Assembly (NCBI GenBank): GCA_965247255.1
Contig: CBDFGS010000008.1
Span: forward strand, 372,001 to 436,000
Direction of reading: 5' to 3'
Length of the DNA: 64,000 nt
DNA from: CBDFGS01 sp965247255
GTDB taxonomy: Bacteria; Chloroflexota; Dehalococcoidia; Lucifugimonadales; CAUZJF01
Every line of letters begins with the position of its first letter. Within the stretch, counting starts at the first letter, position 1. The notes beneath the pieces were generated by a model, which saw only the letters and a list, made by a program, of their open reading frames with translations, was not told where the DNA came from and made no database searches. A program made the translations under genes and the position numbers. Of the stretch, positions 1 through 8,553 are shown in pieces.

Positions 1-11
1 TTCCCGCGGGG

Positions 12-1100
12 TTAAGCTTCCAGGCTCCAGCGCGTTGCCATCAGGCTAGTCTTCTCTTCAGGCTTGTCGATCTGATAGTAGACGGTGAGCAGCTCTCCCG
101 GCTCCAGCTCGATAGTTGCGGCGTACCCCAGATCGCGGCTGGCGGCGTCATCCCTCAGGGCTATCTCGTTGTCGATGTCCCAGGTGCGGCCACCGTCGTG
201 ACTCAAACAGGCGCGCTGTCCGAAGGGCGGTCGACGGTGGCCATAGCTGGCCAGGAGGTCGCCGCTTCTCAGCACGACGAGGTGCGGCGGGTAGCCCCAC
301 ATGGGCGTGGGGTGCGTGACCGTCCAGGTCTGACCGCCGTCGGCGCTCTCGGACTCCCGCATATAGGAGTCGTCCCGTGGCTCCTCCCTGGGATGGAACC
401 GCCACAGGCACACGATGCGTCCGTTCTCCAGCTCAGCGCTGTGAGGCTCGTGGTAATTGAGCTCGCGTTCGTCCTCTTCGGGCACCGGAATGGTGCCGAT
501 CAGACGCCAGGACCGGCCCTCGTCGACCGATTCAACTGAGAGCAGCGCTGGCTTGCCCTCCAGTGCCCCGGTGCCGACGTACAGGAGCCGGCCGTCCTTC
601 AGTTCGATGGGACCATGGGGCGCGCTAGCGATACTATCTACCGGCGGTTCCCAGGTGGCGCCGCCGTCCACCGAGCGCCGCGTCCAGTTGCCAAGCCACT
701 GTTGTCGCGTCTCCTTCGATATCTTGTCGCAGTGCCGTTTCCACGCGTCCGCCACCGCGTCTCCGATTCGCTCGCGTCGTCCCTCTATGCTTCTCCACGT
801 AGCGCCTGTGAACCAGCTCACAACAATGGCGCCGGAGCGCAGGACCAGGATGCCGGCGTCGCGGTCGTCCAGCGGAGTATTGTTGATAGTCTCCGCGCCC
901 GACCACGTCTCCCCTTCGTCGACGCTGCGCACCAGCTTGGTCTTTCCGTAGGGGCAGAAGTGCGCTTCGCGGTCGCCCGAAAAGACAGCCAGCAGTTCGC
1001 CGCTATCGGCGCGCGCAATCGATGGCCAGCCGATATAGTTTCCCGGCTGCTTGCAGATAACCCTGCTCCAGGCTACCTTCGGCCGGACTGAACCTATCAA
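12..1100 (-). CDS. Sialidase-like BNR/Asp-box protein
   Basis: This 362-residue protein has five Asp-box motifs (S-x-D-x-G-x-T/S-W) at about residues 59-66, 143-150, 191-198, 252-259 and 300-307. They mark the turns of a six-bladed beta-propeller of the exo-sialidase/BNR-repeat family. No signal peptide is visible, so it would act in the cytoplasm or on an imported substrate. Members of this family in environmental bacteria are often sialidases or other glycoside hydrolases, but I cannot name the substrate. It is a single gene, divergent from the dehydrogenase at 1242. The family assignment is secure; the enzymatic activity is inferred. Confidence 0.8.
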   Translation of the reverse strand: MIGSVRPKVAWSRVICKQPGNYIGWPSIARADSGELLAVFSGDREAHFCPYGKTKLVRSVDEGETWSGAETINNTPLDDRDAGILVLRSGAIVVSWFTGATWRSIEGRRERIGDAVADAWKRHCDKISKETRQQWLGNWTRRSVDGGATWEPPVDSIASAPHGPIELKDGRLLYVGTGALEGKPALLSVESVDEGRSWRLIGTIPVPEEDERELNYHEPHSAELENGRIVCLWRFHPREEPRDDSYMRESESADGGQTWTVTHPTPMWGYPPHLVVLRSGDLLASYGHRRPPFGQRACLSHDGGRTWDIDNEIALRDDAASRDLGYAATIELEPGELLTVYYQIDKPEEKTSLMATRWSLEA

Positions 1101-1241
1101 GCCTCGCCTCCATTCCTGGGAATTGCGGCGTCTCTCCTTATCGGCGCGCGCTTACGATAACACGATGGCCGGACAATGGAAAAGGACACCGCTCTTGGGT
1201 AGAATGAGCCCCCCAGATCCGAAACAGATGGAGGCGCAAAG

Positions 1242-2222
1242 ATGCCCAGGCCAAGAGCGTTCGTGTCCCGTGAGATATTCTCCGAGGCTTACAAGATGAT
1301 AGAGAGGGAGGCCGATGCGGAGCTGTGGGAAGACGAGCTACCGCCTCCTCGCGATACGTTACTGCAAAAGGTTCGGGGGGTCGATGGGCTGCTCTGCCTG
1401 CTGACGGACAAGGTGGACGCCGAGCTCATGGACACTGCGGGGCCCCAGCTCAAGGTGATAAGCCAGATTGCGGTAGGCTTTGACAACATCGACATCCCGG
1501 AGGCGACGAGGCGAGGGATCCCCGTTGGTAATACGCCGGAGGTCCTGACCAACACAACCGCCGACGCCGCCTGGGCGCTGCTCATGTCCGCGGCCCGGCG
1601 CATCGGAGAAGGAGAGCGCGCGGCGAGGAGCGGGCGTTGGCGGACGTGGCATCCGCTGCACTACCTCGGCCAGGATGTTCACGGCGCCACGCTGGGCATC
1701 GTCGGCATGGGGCGCATCGGGTTCGAAGTGGCCCGACGCTCGGCCGGCTTCGACATGGACGTGCTCTACTACGACATCGTGCGGCGCGAGGACCTCGAGG
1801 CAAAGCTCCCCATGAAACACGTCGACCTCGACACCCTCCTGCGGGAGTCTGACTTCGTCAGCCTGCATACGGTGCTCGACGACACCACGCACCACCTCAT
1901 CGACGACGAAGCGCTATCGAAGATGAAGCGCACAGCCATCGTCGTGAACGCCGCACGGGGCCCGGTCGTCGACCCCAAAGCCCTCTACCGGGCTCTGAAG
2001 GACGGGGAGATCGCGGGCGCCGGACTGGACGTGACGGAGCCCGAGCCCATACCTCAGGACGACCCGCTGCTCACGCTGGAGAACTGCGTCATCGTTCCTC
2101 ACCTTGCCAGTGCCAGCTATAAGACCCGCGGCGAGATGTCGCGTATTGCGGCCCAGAACCTGGTCAACGGCATGAAGGGCGAGAGGCTGCTGACCTGCGT
2201 CAATCCCGACGTATATGGCTAG
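1242..2222 (+). CDS. D-2-hydroxyacid dehydrogenase (glyoxylate/hydroxypyruvate reductase type)
   Basis: The protein would reduce a 2-keto acid such as glyoxylate or hydroxypyruvate with NAD(P)H, or run the reverse reaction, in the cytoplasm. The 326 residues show the family layout. The nucleotide-binding motif G-x-G-x-x-G is at about residues 155-160. The catalytic Arg239 (in NAARGP), Glu266 (in DVTEPEP) and His287 (in VPHLAS) are all present, so the active site looks complete. The ATG at 1242 follows a GGAGG-like site at about 1230. The exact substrate cannot be read from the sequence. It is divergent from the sialidase-like gene and probably monocistronic. Confidence 0.88.
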   Translation: MPRPRAFVSREIFSEAYKMIEREADAELWEDELPPPRDTLLQKVRGVDGLLCLLTDKVDAELMDTAGPQLKVISQIAVGFDNIDIPEATRRGIPVGNTPEVLTNTTADAAWALLMSAARRIGEGERAARSGRWRTWHPLHYLGQDVHGATLGIVGMGRIGFEVARRSAGFDMDVLYYDIVRREDLEAKLPMKHVDLDTLLRESDFVSLHTVLDDTTHHLIDDEALSKMKRTAIVVNAARGPVVDPKALYRALKDGEIAGAGLDVTEPEPIPQDDPLLTLENCVIVPHLASASYKTRGEMSRIAAQNLVNGMKGERLLTCVNPDVYG

Positions 2223-2536
2223 GCCGCGAGTGTCCGTCGAGAGCGGAGACCCGCGACGCTAGCCGCCGAGATCCGCCGGAGGCTGGGGCGGGTTGGGTCG
2301 CGTCTTTGGGCGGCGAGCAGGAACCCCCCACCCCAGGTTCTTCGTCGGCGACTCCTCAGAACGACATTGGCGCGACGACACCGCCGCGCTTTGTAGGCAG
2401 CCTCTTCAGCACGACATGGACAACTCTCGCCACGGATATCGCTCGGGGAGACTCACCGCGCGGTCCTCGATCACACTCGATAGAGGCATGACGGTGAGAC
2501 ATTGCGGCGCACCGGCGCGGCGGACTAAAATCAAGC
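2223..2536. other. Intergenic stretch without a recognised gene
   Basis: This 314-bp stretch separates the dehydrogenase from the TPR protein. It has short open frames on both strands but no ribosome binding site, conserved protein or strong hairpin that I can support. The promoter of the TPR gene should lie at its right end. Confidence 0.4.
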
Positions 2537-4204
2537 ATGGCTCGCACCTTGAGGACGCTGCTTATCTCGGCCCTCGCAACCGCCACCGCTTTAGGGCTCG
2601 TCGTGTGGTTCGTCTCACGGGGAGACGAGGCCGAGGAACCTGACCTGCTCGAGGCCGCCAAGGCTCAGTATGAGCAAACGGCCCGCCTAAACCCCCATTA
2701 CGCTGCGGCAGCTTTTTTCAGGCGAGACCTCGACCTGTCCGCGCCCGGCGCTCTGCAGCGCGCCGTCGGCGAGCTGGACGCGGCCATCCTCTCCGACCCC
2801 CAGAACGCCATATCCTACTTCCACCGTGGGCTGGCACACGCCGACCAAGGGCAGCTTGACCGCGCCGTCGATGACTTTAGCCGGGCGCTGACCCTCGACG
2901 CGACGTACGCCGCGGCCCACTACCACCGCTCCCTTGCCCACGCCGACCTGGGCGCGATGGAGCAGTCGGTGGCCGACTACGATCGCTTCTTGGCACTGAA
3001 CCCCAACTACGCCGAAACCCATAGCCCCTGGGAGACGGCGCTGGGTCTGGACGAGAGCCAGGACTCCGGCACGGCCGGCGCTGCGGACTTGAAGGATGCG
3101 CTGAGGTACTCCGGGCGAGGTGAAGTGTACTCGACCCAGGGCAGGTATGACCTCGCGATCAGCCAGTTCGATGAGGCCATACGCATCTACAGCGCTGCGT
3201 ACAAGCGATGGCAGGCGGCCGCAAACTACGACGCCACAGAGGCCATTGCACCGGAGTACGCAAAAGCTCGCCACGGGCGAGGCCTTGCTCACTCCGGGCT
3301 CGGTGAGCACACGGAGGCTATCCGCGACCTGGGCGTCGCCATCATCCTCGACCCCTCTCGCACCGACTCCCACCGAGACAGGGGGATGGCATTCGAAGCC
3401 CGTGGCGACCTGCGGCGAGCGCTCTACGATTACACTGCGGCAATCGAGCTCGATCCCGACAACGGCGAGGCGTACTACCTCCGTGGATGTTCGCGGGCCC
3501 AGATGGGCAATCTAGAGTTGGCCGTCGAAGACTACGACCAGACCATCGTATTGGGACGGGAGGGGCCTGTCGTCTACGTTAGGCGGGCCGACGCGCTGGT
3601 GGCGCTGGCCCACGGCTGGGAGCGGATGTCCGAGGGACAGTGGCTCCGACTCGGAGGCCGCCAAACGGCTATCCAGCTACAAGCTCGTGCGGGGGAGTTG
3701 ACAGCTCGGCGGCTAAGCTTGGGCGAGAGGGGGCGCGGCACACGAGTGCGCATGCGACGACAGGACAGCCGGGAAGTCGTGTACAGAGCCGAGCTCGAGT
3801 GGCTCTCTTCTTCCGGAGAGGTCATGGTCCGGTTTCCTGCCGCGACCCCTCCCCCGGCCCTCGACATCCTACTCTTTTTCAGCGGTGCCCGAGCGGAGTT
3901 AGCAGACAGGCTCGGCTCAATAGAGATGGACAGCGGTCTGCTAGAGCGGGCCGTCAGCGATTACGGCCAGGCCATGCGATTAGGCGCCCCCGATGCTGAG
4001 ACCTACTACAAGCGCGGCCTCTCCAACTCGATGCTAGGCAAGAGGGAGGAGGCAATCGCCGACTTCAGCGCGGCGATCGAACTCCAGCCCGTGAACTCCG
4101 TCCTGTATGTCAGCAGGGGAGAGGCCTACACACGGCTGGGCAACATCCAAGGAGCGAGCCGAGACTTCGCTAGAGCCGTGGAGCTGCGGGCGGCGGCCGA
4201 ATAG
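2537..4204 (+). CDS. Membrane-anchored TPR-repeat protein
   Basis: The 555-residue protein begins with a hydrophobic anchor or signal segment (about residues 5-27, with LLISALATATALGLVVWF). It then carries about ten tetratricopeptide repeats with the usual spacing of G/A/Y/A/P positions, for example around residues 90-170, 195-330 and 460-555. A less regular segment at about 355-440 interrupts the array. TPR arrays bind partner proteins, and the N-terminal anchor places this one at the outer face of the membrane. The partner is unknown. It reads as a single transcription unit followed by the promoter of the next gene. Confidence 0.8.
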   Translation: MARTLRTLLISALATATALGLVVWFVSRGDEAEEPDLLEAAKAQYEQTARLNPHYAAAAFFRRDLDLSAPGALQRAVGELDAAILSDPQNAISYFHRGLAHADQGQLDRAVDDFSRALTLDATYAAAHYHRSLAHADLGAMEQSVADYDRFLALNPNYAETHSPWETALGLDESQDSGTAGAADLKDALRYSGRGEVYSTQGRYDLAISQFDEAIRIYSAAYKRWQAAANYDATEAIAPEYAKARHGRGLAHSGLGEHTEAIRDLGVAIILDPSRTDSHRDRGMAFEARGDLRRALYDYTAAIELDPDNGEAYYLRGCSRAQMGNLELAVEDYDQTIVLGREGPVVYVRRADALVALAHGWERMSEGQWLRLGGRQTAIQLQARAGELTARRLSLGERGRGTRVRMRRQDSREVVYRAELEWLSSSGEVMVRFPAATPPPALDILLFFSGARAELADRLGSIEMDSGLLERAVSDYGQAMRLGAPDAETYYKRGLSNSMLGKREEAIADFSAAIELQPVNSVLYVSRGEAYTRLGNIQGASRDFARAVELRAAAE

Positions 4205-4247
4205 CCCCCGCGCGACGGACCTTGACCCGCGCCTCGTCTCATTCCTG

Positions 4248-4256
4248 TGCTACAAT
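4248..4256 (+). promoter_or_regulatory. Extended -10 promoter for the FAH-family gene
   Basis: The sequence TGCTACAAT is an extended -10 element (TGn followed by TACAAT). It lies about 54 bases before the start codon at 4310. The same TGCTAYAAT form occurs before otsB (18008), and close variants precede the DUF1059 gene (10231) and infC (6873, minus strand). No good -35 is seen, as expected for an extended -10 promoter. Confidence 0.45.
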
Positions 4257-4309
4257 TCGCAGCCGCGCGGCATGCCGCCTCACTAACGCCCCCCAAGGAG
4301 AGATCGCCG

Positions 4310-5230
4310 ATGAAACTCGTCCTGTATAACGACTACGTTCCGGGAGTCCTGAAGGGAAACGGGGTCGTAGACGTCTCCTCCGTACTCGCCGACATCCCTC
4401 GTGTGAGTCCCCAGACGCTCATGAGTGGACTCATCGAGCGCTTCGACCAGTACCGCGGGGCTCTCGAAAAGGCCGTCGATTTTGCGTCGGTGAGTACCCC
4501 CGTGGAGCAGGTCCGATTGCGGCCGCCCCTCCCGGAGCCGACTAGGATCGTTTGCATGGCGGTCAACTATATGGAAGACGGCACCCGCGCCCTCCCGGCG
4601 GATCGAGACGCCTTCCTCAAGTCCCCCAGCGCGGTCATCGGACCGGGCGACACCATAACGTTGCCTGACTGCCCCGTCCCCCACTTCCACCACGAGGCCG
4701 AGCTGGGGGTGGTTATAGGCAAGACCGCGAGCCACATCAGTGCCGAAGACGCCGCCGACTACCTGTTCGGTTACGTCAACTTCATGGATGTCTCTGCCCG
4801 AAACGTCGCTCCCAACGGAAACAACAGCTTCTTCTGGGGCAAGTCCTGGGACACATTCGCGCCCATGGGGCCGGCGCTCGTAACCGCCGACGAGGTTAAA
4901 GACCCTCACAACCTCGCGATCAAACTATGGGTCAGCGGAGAGCTCAGGCAAGACCTGTCCACCAGCGACATGGGCCGTTCGGTCTGGGAGGTGATGGAGT
5001 TCGTCACCTGGATCACGACCATGAAAGCCGGAGATATCATCTCAACCGGGACGAACCATATCGGCCTTGGCCCGATTCAGGACGGCGACTCAATAGAGAT
5101 GGAGATAGAAGGGCTAGGGAGACTGGCCATAAACGTCAGCGACGAGTGGAAGAGGACTTGGCCCCGCGTCCCGCTGTCGAAGATGACCGGGTTCGAGTCG
5201 AGCATCAGGTCCAAGAGGAATCCGAACTAG
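4310..5230 (+). CDS. Fumarylacetoacetate hydrolase (FAH) family protein
   Basis: This is a C-C bond hydrolase/isomerase/decarboxylase-fold enzyme that handles an acylpyruvate-like or related keto acid. The metal ligands of the family are present: Glu129 and Glu131 in HHEAELGVVIG, and Asp160 in GYVNFMDVSARN. I place the start at the ATG at 4310 because AAGGAG stands just before it. A longer reading from 4247 would cover the promoter. That gives 306 residues, a normal length for the family. Likely relatives act in aromatic-compound catabolism, but no catabolic operon surrounds it, so the substrate is unknown. Confidence 0.85.
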   Translation: MKLVLYNDYVPGVLKGNGVVDVSSVLADIPRVSPQTLMSGLIERFDQYRGALEKAVDFASVSTPVEQVRLRPPLPEPTRIVCMAVNYMEDGTRALPADRDAFLKSPSAVIGPGDTITLPDCPVPHFHHEAELGVVIGKTASHISAEDAADYLFGYVNFMDVSARNVAPNGNNSFFWGKSWDTFAPMGPALVTADEVKDPHNLAIKLWVSGELRQDLSTSDMGRSVWEVMEFVTWITTMKAGDIISTGTNHIGLGPIQDGDSIEMEIEGLGRLAINVSDEWKRTWPRVPLSKMTGFESSIRSKRNPN

Positions 5231-5590
5231 GGGCATTCCGCTAAAACTCGCGACGCGGAGCCGTGGTTCGGCGTGCCCGTCCTAAGCGGGGCCGAAGTGC
5301 TCACCACGAACGTAGCCTGAACCTCACCGTTCTTCCTGAGCAGCTTATGACCCGATGCCGCATCGGGACCGAACGTCGGGAAAGTAACTGTCGAGAAGCA
5401 GTCGCTGGGAGCCCGGGTTTCCTACCTCTTCCCCCACCGCCGGGGGAAGATTGAGATGGGGGCTCTTTCTTGTAGGCGGCAACCCGCTCATTGAAAGCAG
5501 TTACTTGAGAGCCCGTCGAAGGAATCTTCTTCAGAGCGACACCTCTTATGCAAAGCCCGGGCTAAGACTCAATGGCCTCGCGCGGGCCCA
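5231..5590. repeat. Intergenic region with hairpin repeats of REP type
   Basis: There is no gene here. The region has a short inverted repeat at 5427-5450 (TCTTCCCCC paired with GGGGGAAGA), followed by ATTGAGATGGGG. Near 5262-5312 is a degenerate GGTTCGGC...CTCACCACGAACG unit. Both resemble short palindromic units that I know as common between genes in Chloroflexota genomes. They may be dispersed repeats or transcription ends for the converging genes on either side. The assignment rests on pattern only. Confidence 0.4.
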
Positions 5591-5594
5591 CACA

Positions 5595-5620
5595 AACGCA
5601 AAACGCCCCGAAACGGGGCG
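5595..5620 (-). terminator. Rho-independent terminator of infC-rpmI-rplT
   Basis: Read on the minus strand, a perfect 7-bp stem CGCCCCG-TTT-CGGGGCG is followed by TTTTGCGTTT. It lies 35 bases after the stop of rplT, as expected for the end of this operon. Confidence 0.75.
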
Positions 5621-5654
5621 CTCCTCTTCTTCCCTATGTCTCCGTTAACGCTGT

Positions 5655-6023
5655 CTAAGCAGCCTGGGCCTCGAGCTGGTCTTTGGCCCGCTGCGCCACG
5701 CTCCCAAACCCATCGGGGTCGCGAACGGCCAACTCCGCCAGCATCTTTCGGTTGATCTCCACGCGGCCCAGTTTGAGGCCGTGAATGAGCTTGCTGTAGG
5801 TGAGGCCGTTAGCCCGCGCAGCGGCGTTTATACGGATGTTCCACAGCCGCCGCATGTCGCCCTTCTTCTCCTTGCGGTGCGCATAGGAGTACCGAAGGGC
5901 GTGGATGAGGGACTCGTGCGCGCGCTTGTAGAGCAAGTGGCGCACACCCTTGTGGCCCTTGGTCTGTTTGAGTAGCTTCTTGTGTCGGCGGTGTCGTGTT
6001 ACACCGCGCTTTACCCTGGTCAA
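5655..6023 (-). CDS. rplT: Large ribosomal subunit protein bL20
   Basis: This protein binds 23S rRNA early in assembly of the 50S subunit and in many bacteria represses its own operon. The 122 residues start with the family signature TRVKRGVTRHRRHKKLLK and keep the basic N-terminal helix and the globular C-terminal half. The start codon is TTG at 6023, which matches the usual N-terminus of bL20. It is the last gene of infC-rpmI-rplT, 16 bases after rpmI. The C-terminus ends in a short Ala/Gln tail. Confidence 0.97.
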   Translation of the reverse strand: MTRVKRGVTRHRRHKKLLKQTKGHKGVRHLLYKRAHESLIHALRYSYAHRKEKKGDMRRLWNIRINAAARANGLTYSKLIHGLKLGRVEINRKMLAELAVRDPDGFGSVAQRAKDQLEAQAA

Positions 6024-6039
6024 TGTTCGTTACCTGACG

Positions 6040-6237
6040 CTACCGGTAGGGCAGCATACGTTCGACCATAAGCTGGTCACTCGCGCTCACGGCCAAATGC
6101 CGGGAGTATAGGCGTCTCACTCGCGCCGGTTTCTTCCGGCGGTTGTGGCCCCGGGCTCCCTTCATACGACGCAGCTTCCCCGATCCGGTGACGCCGAAAC
6201 GGGCGGCCGCCCCTTTGTGTGTCTTAAGCTTTGGCAA
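6040..6237 (-). CDS. rpmI: Large ribosomal subunit protein bL35
   Basis: This is a small, very basic 50S protein of 65 residues, the standard length. It has the family start MPKLKTHKGAAARF and the conserved G-x-L-x-R-x-x-x-x-x-H-x-R-x-K-K block. Its ATG lies inside the 3' end of infC (14-base overlap), so translation is probably coupled to that gene. Confidence 0.97.
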   Translation of the reverse strand: MPKLKTHKGAAARFGVTGSGKLRRMKGARGHNRRKKPARVRRLYSRHLAVSASDQLMVERMLPYR

Positions 6238-6814
6238 CCTGGGGCTCCTTGGCCTGCGCCGGTTTCTTCGCGGCCTGCGCCGGTTTCTTCGCGCTGCCTG
6301 GCGCAGGGGTGACGATCATGTTCAAAAACCTGCCCTCCATGGTAGGCATCTTCTCCATCAGGGCGTCGTCCACGAGATCGTCAGCAACCGCCTTCAACAC
6401 GGCCATCCCTACTTCTGGGTGCGTAATCTCCCTGCCGCGGAACATGACAGAGACCTTGACCTTGGAGCCTTCGCCCAAGAGCCGCCTGACCATGCGGACT
6501 TTGGCAGCGCGGTCGTGTTCGCCGATGCGCGTCTTGAATCGGACCTCTCGGAGCTCGTTACTAGCTTTGCCCTTCTGGTCCTTCCGCGCCTCCCGCTCCC
6601 GGCGCGTGGCTTCGTAGCGGAACTTCCCGTAGTCCATCAGACGACAGACCGGTGGCTTTGCAGATGGCGCCACTTCGACGAGGTCGATTCCGCGCTCTTG
6701 CGCCAGCTCCCGGGCTTGCGTCGTAGGCATCACGCCGAGCTGCTTGCCCTTCTCATCGACGACGCGGACCTCAGGTATACGAATTCTCTCGTTGGTCCGA
6801 TAGTCTCTCGGTAT
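6224..6814 (-). CDS. infC: Translation initiation factor IF-3, probable AUA start
   Basis: IF-3 binds the 30S subunit, checks the start codon and keeps the subunits apart. Both domains are present: the N-terminal one with RTNERIRIPEVRVVDEKG and the RNA-binding C-terminal one. A Lys/Pro/Ala tail ends in two near-repeats of KKPAQA. I place the start at an ATA at 6814, because AAAAAGGGG at 6829-6821 ends six bases upstream and the protein would then begin like other IF-3 proteins (PRDYRTNERIR). A GTG at 6838 would add eight residues but has no good ribosome binding site. Non-AUG starts on infC are known from E. coli (AUU), where they allow IF-3 to repress its own synthesis. Confidence 0.92.
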   Translation of the reverse strand: MPRDYRTNERIRIPEVRVVDEKGKQLGVMPTTQARELAQERGIDLVEVAPSAKPPVCRLMDYGKFRYEATRREREARKDQKGKASNELREVRFKTRIGEHDRAAKVRMVRRLLGEGSKVKVSVMFRGREITHPEVGMAVLKAVADDLVDDALMEKMPTMEGRFLNMIVTPAPGSAKKPAQAAKKPAQAKEPQVAKA

Positions 6815-6864
6815 ACTGCACCCCTTTTTGCCGGGCACACCCGGCGCTCTATTGACAGGTACAG

Positions 6865-6873
6865 ACTATAGCA
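6865..6873 (-). promoter_or_regulatory. Extended -10 promoter of the infC operon
   Basis: On the minus strand the sequence reads TGCTATAGT, an extended -10 element. Transcription should start near 6858 and give a leader of about 44 bases before the proposed AUA start of infC. No -35 is evident. Confidence 0.5.
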
Positions 6874-7016
6874 TACGCGTCTCAGGTGGGCAATAATCTC
6901 GGCTCCGGGCCACACAAAGTACCTGAGTCGCAACCGCAACCTCCTTCCTCTCCTCAGCCATCCTAGGCTACGATTGGGAGGATCGGGCACGGGCAGCACA
7001 CTATTTAGGCGGACTG

Positions 7017-7982
7017 ATGCAAGCGAGACTGGAAGACCTGGCGGACCTGTGGGTGGAGAGGTCGGAGCTCCGGCTCGGTTGTCTCGGCACAGCAGCGATC
7101 GGGTTAGCCTTCCTCATCGGCTTGATCATTGCGGTGGCAGTCCGCGAGTACGCCGTGGTGGGCACCATGCTGGCCGCTGCCGGCTTCATCACTTTCGCGG
7201 TGGCGCTGGCGTGGTTCTCGCTAACGATCGTGTTGGACCGCCCCGTCGAGAGTAATCCCGGCGGAGCAGGCCTCCTCGCCATCGCACTTGGCGGGCTGGT
7301 TCTGCTGATTGTCGGCGCATTCTATCCGGAACCGCCTCGGGATACGTCGCTCGGGGAAGGCGCAGGTCCTGATTCCCCCAAGAATAGTGCAATGTCTCCC
7401 AATGCCACGGAAGACCCCATTGCCGTCATCGAAGACCTACGGTCTCAGGTCGCTACGCTCGCAGCGCGCCTCCAGGAAAGAGACCGTTTGATCACCGAGT
7501 TACAAACGCAAGTTGCCACCGGGAAAACTACTGGTGGACCCGAGAGCGACTCATCCGCGGACGCGACGGACGCCACCTCCTTGGCGATCAGCGGGCCGGT
7601 GAGAGCGCACGCCGCTGGCACGATGACCCACGTCGGGTACGTAACGTTCGGGATCCGCAACGAAGCGAAAGGATCCGTCGACCTATCGAGCAGCCGCACC
7701 ACCGTCAGCTACTACGACTCCGCACAAGGGGTAGGAGCGTTGCCATTCCGAGCCGCTCCTCCGACCGCAAGCACCTATGGTTGGGGAATCGACTGGGGTA
7801 GCGGTTCGGGGCCGCGGCTTGGACCCGGCGAGGAAGCCGAGGTCACGGTGAACCTCACCGGGCTGGCAACTCCGCTGGGGACCGGCGCGACCTTCTCCAT
7901 TCAGGTGGCCAGCGAAGGCGGGGAGCTTACCGTGACTCGGACAACTCCGGACAAGCTCACCGCCGTGATGGAGCTGAAGTAG
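7017..7982 (+). CDS. Membrane protein with coiled coil and archaellin-like C-terminal domain
   Basis: The 321-residue protein has three predicted transmembrane helices (about residues 22-42, 45-72 and 84-103), a linker, a coiled coil (133-168) and a C-terminal beta-rich domain (188-321). That last domain reads like the outer domain of archaellins, the archaeal flagellins. It has a VDLSSSRTTVSYYDS segment, an LGPGEEAEVTVNL segment and the closing ELTVTRTTPDKLTAVMEL. True archaellins instead begin with a type III signal peptide and one long helix, so this is not a filament subunit of the normal kind. No archaellum assembly genes are visible nearby. The domain match is from memory of the family and is the main uncertainty. 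The gene is divergent from infC. Confidence 0.6.
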   Translation: MQARLEDLADLWVERSELRLGCLGTAAIGLAFLIGLIIAVAVREYAVVGTMLAAAGFITFAVALAWFSLTIVLDRPVESNPGGAGLLAIALGGLVLLIVGAFYPEPPRDTSLGEGAGPDSPKNSAMSPNATEDPIAVIEDLRSQVATLAARLQERDRLITELQTQVATGKTTGGPESDSSADATDATSLAISGPVRAHAAGTMTHVGYVTFGIRNEAKGSVDLSSSRTTVSYYDSAQGVGALPFRAAPPTASTYGWGIDWGSGSGPRLGPGEEAEVTVNLTGLATPLGTGATFSIQVASEGGELTVTRTTPDKLTAVMELK

Positions 7983-8008
7983 GGATGGACCTAGCCCCCC
8001 CTGCGGGC

Positions 8009-8278
8009 TCAGTCAGCGCGCTTGGCCCGGCAAGAATGGCAGTCGCACTGCGCTTTTCGCCGGAAAATCTCCCGGTAAACCTGAGCAACCAGCTCGGCCT
8101 CAGTCAGCTTGAATGAGGCGCCGATCGCCATGAACTCCTTTAGGCGGGTCAAGCGGTCCTCGTCCTCCTCTGCTGAAAGCGGCTCGCCACGAATCACGCT
8201 ACGCCACGCGTAGTCCTGAAGAACGGCGCGATGCTCGCGCATCAGCTGTTTGGGGGCCTTGGTCAGAGAAGTGCTCAT
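8009..8278 (-). CDS. Small hypothetical protein with C-terminal CxC-x2-C motif
   Basis: I do not recognise this 89-residue protein. It is mostly helical and charged and ends in AQCDCHSCRAKRAD, a cysteine/histidine cluster that could bind a metal. I chose the ATG at 8278 because GGGAGG lies just upstream (8290-8285). A longer reading from 8494 lacks such a site. Its stop lies close to that of the membrane protein at 7982, so the two genes converge. Confidence 0.6.
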   Translation of the reverse strand: MSTSLTKAPKQLMREHRAVLQDYAWRSVIRGEPLSAEEDEDRLTRLKEFMAIGASFKLTEAELVAQVYREIFRRKAQCDCHSCRAKRAD

Positions 8279-8553
8279 AGCCAACCTCCCGTGCTCACGC
8301 CTCAAACTACGTGAGCTTGATTCTGCAGCCCTTTGATGTAATAACGTTCGGGCGGGCCCAGAAGATGCCTGGACGATGCCGCTGGGTGATTCCCTCCGCC
8401 ATCTCTCCCCCTCGAAGCGGGCTGCGAATCGAGTGCTCACGAAGGTAAGGTAAACCCTTGGGTGAGACCCCCCACCTCTTCTGCGAGAGTCCACCCTCGC
8501 CGGACAACCAGTCCTTGGCGCACCATGTCACAAGAGGTTACGGAGGTCGCGGT

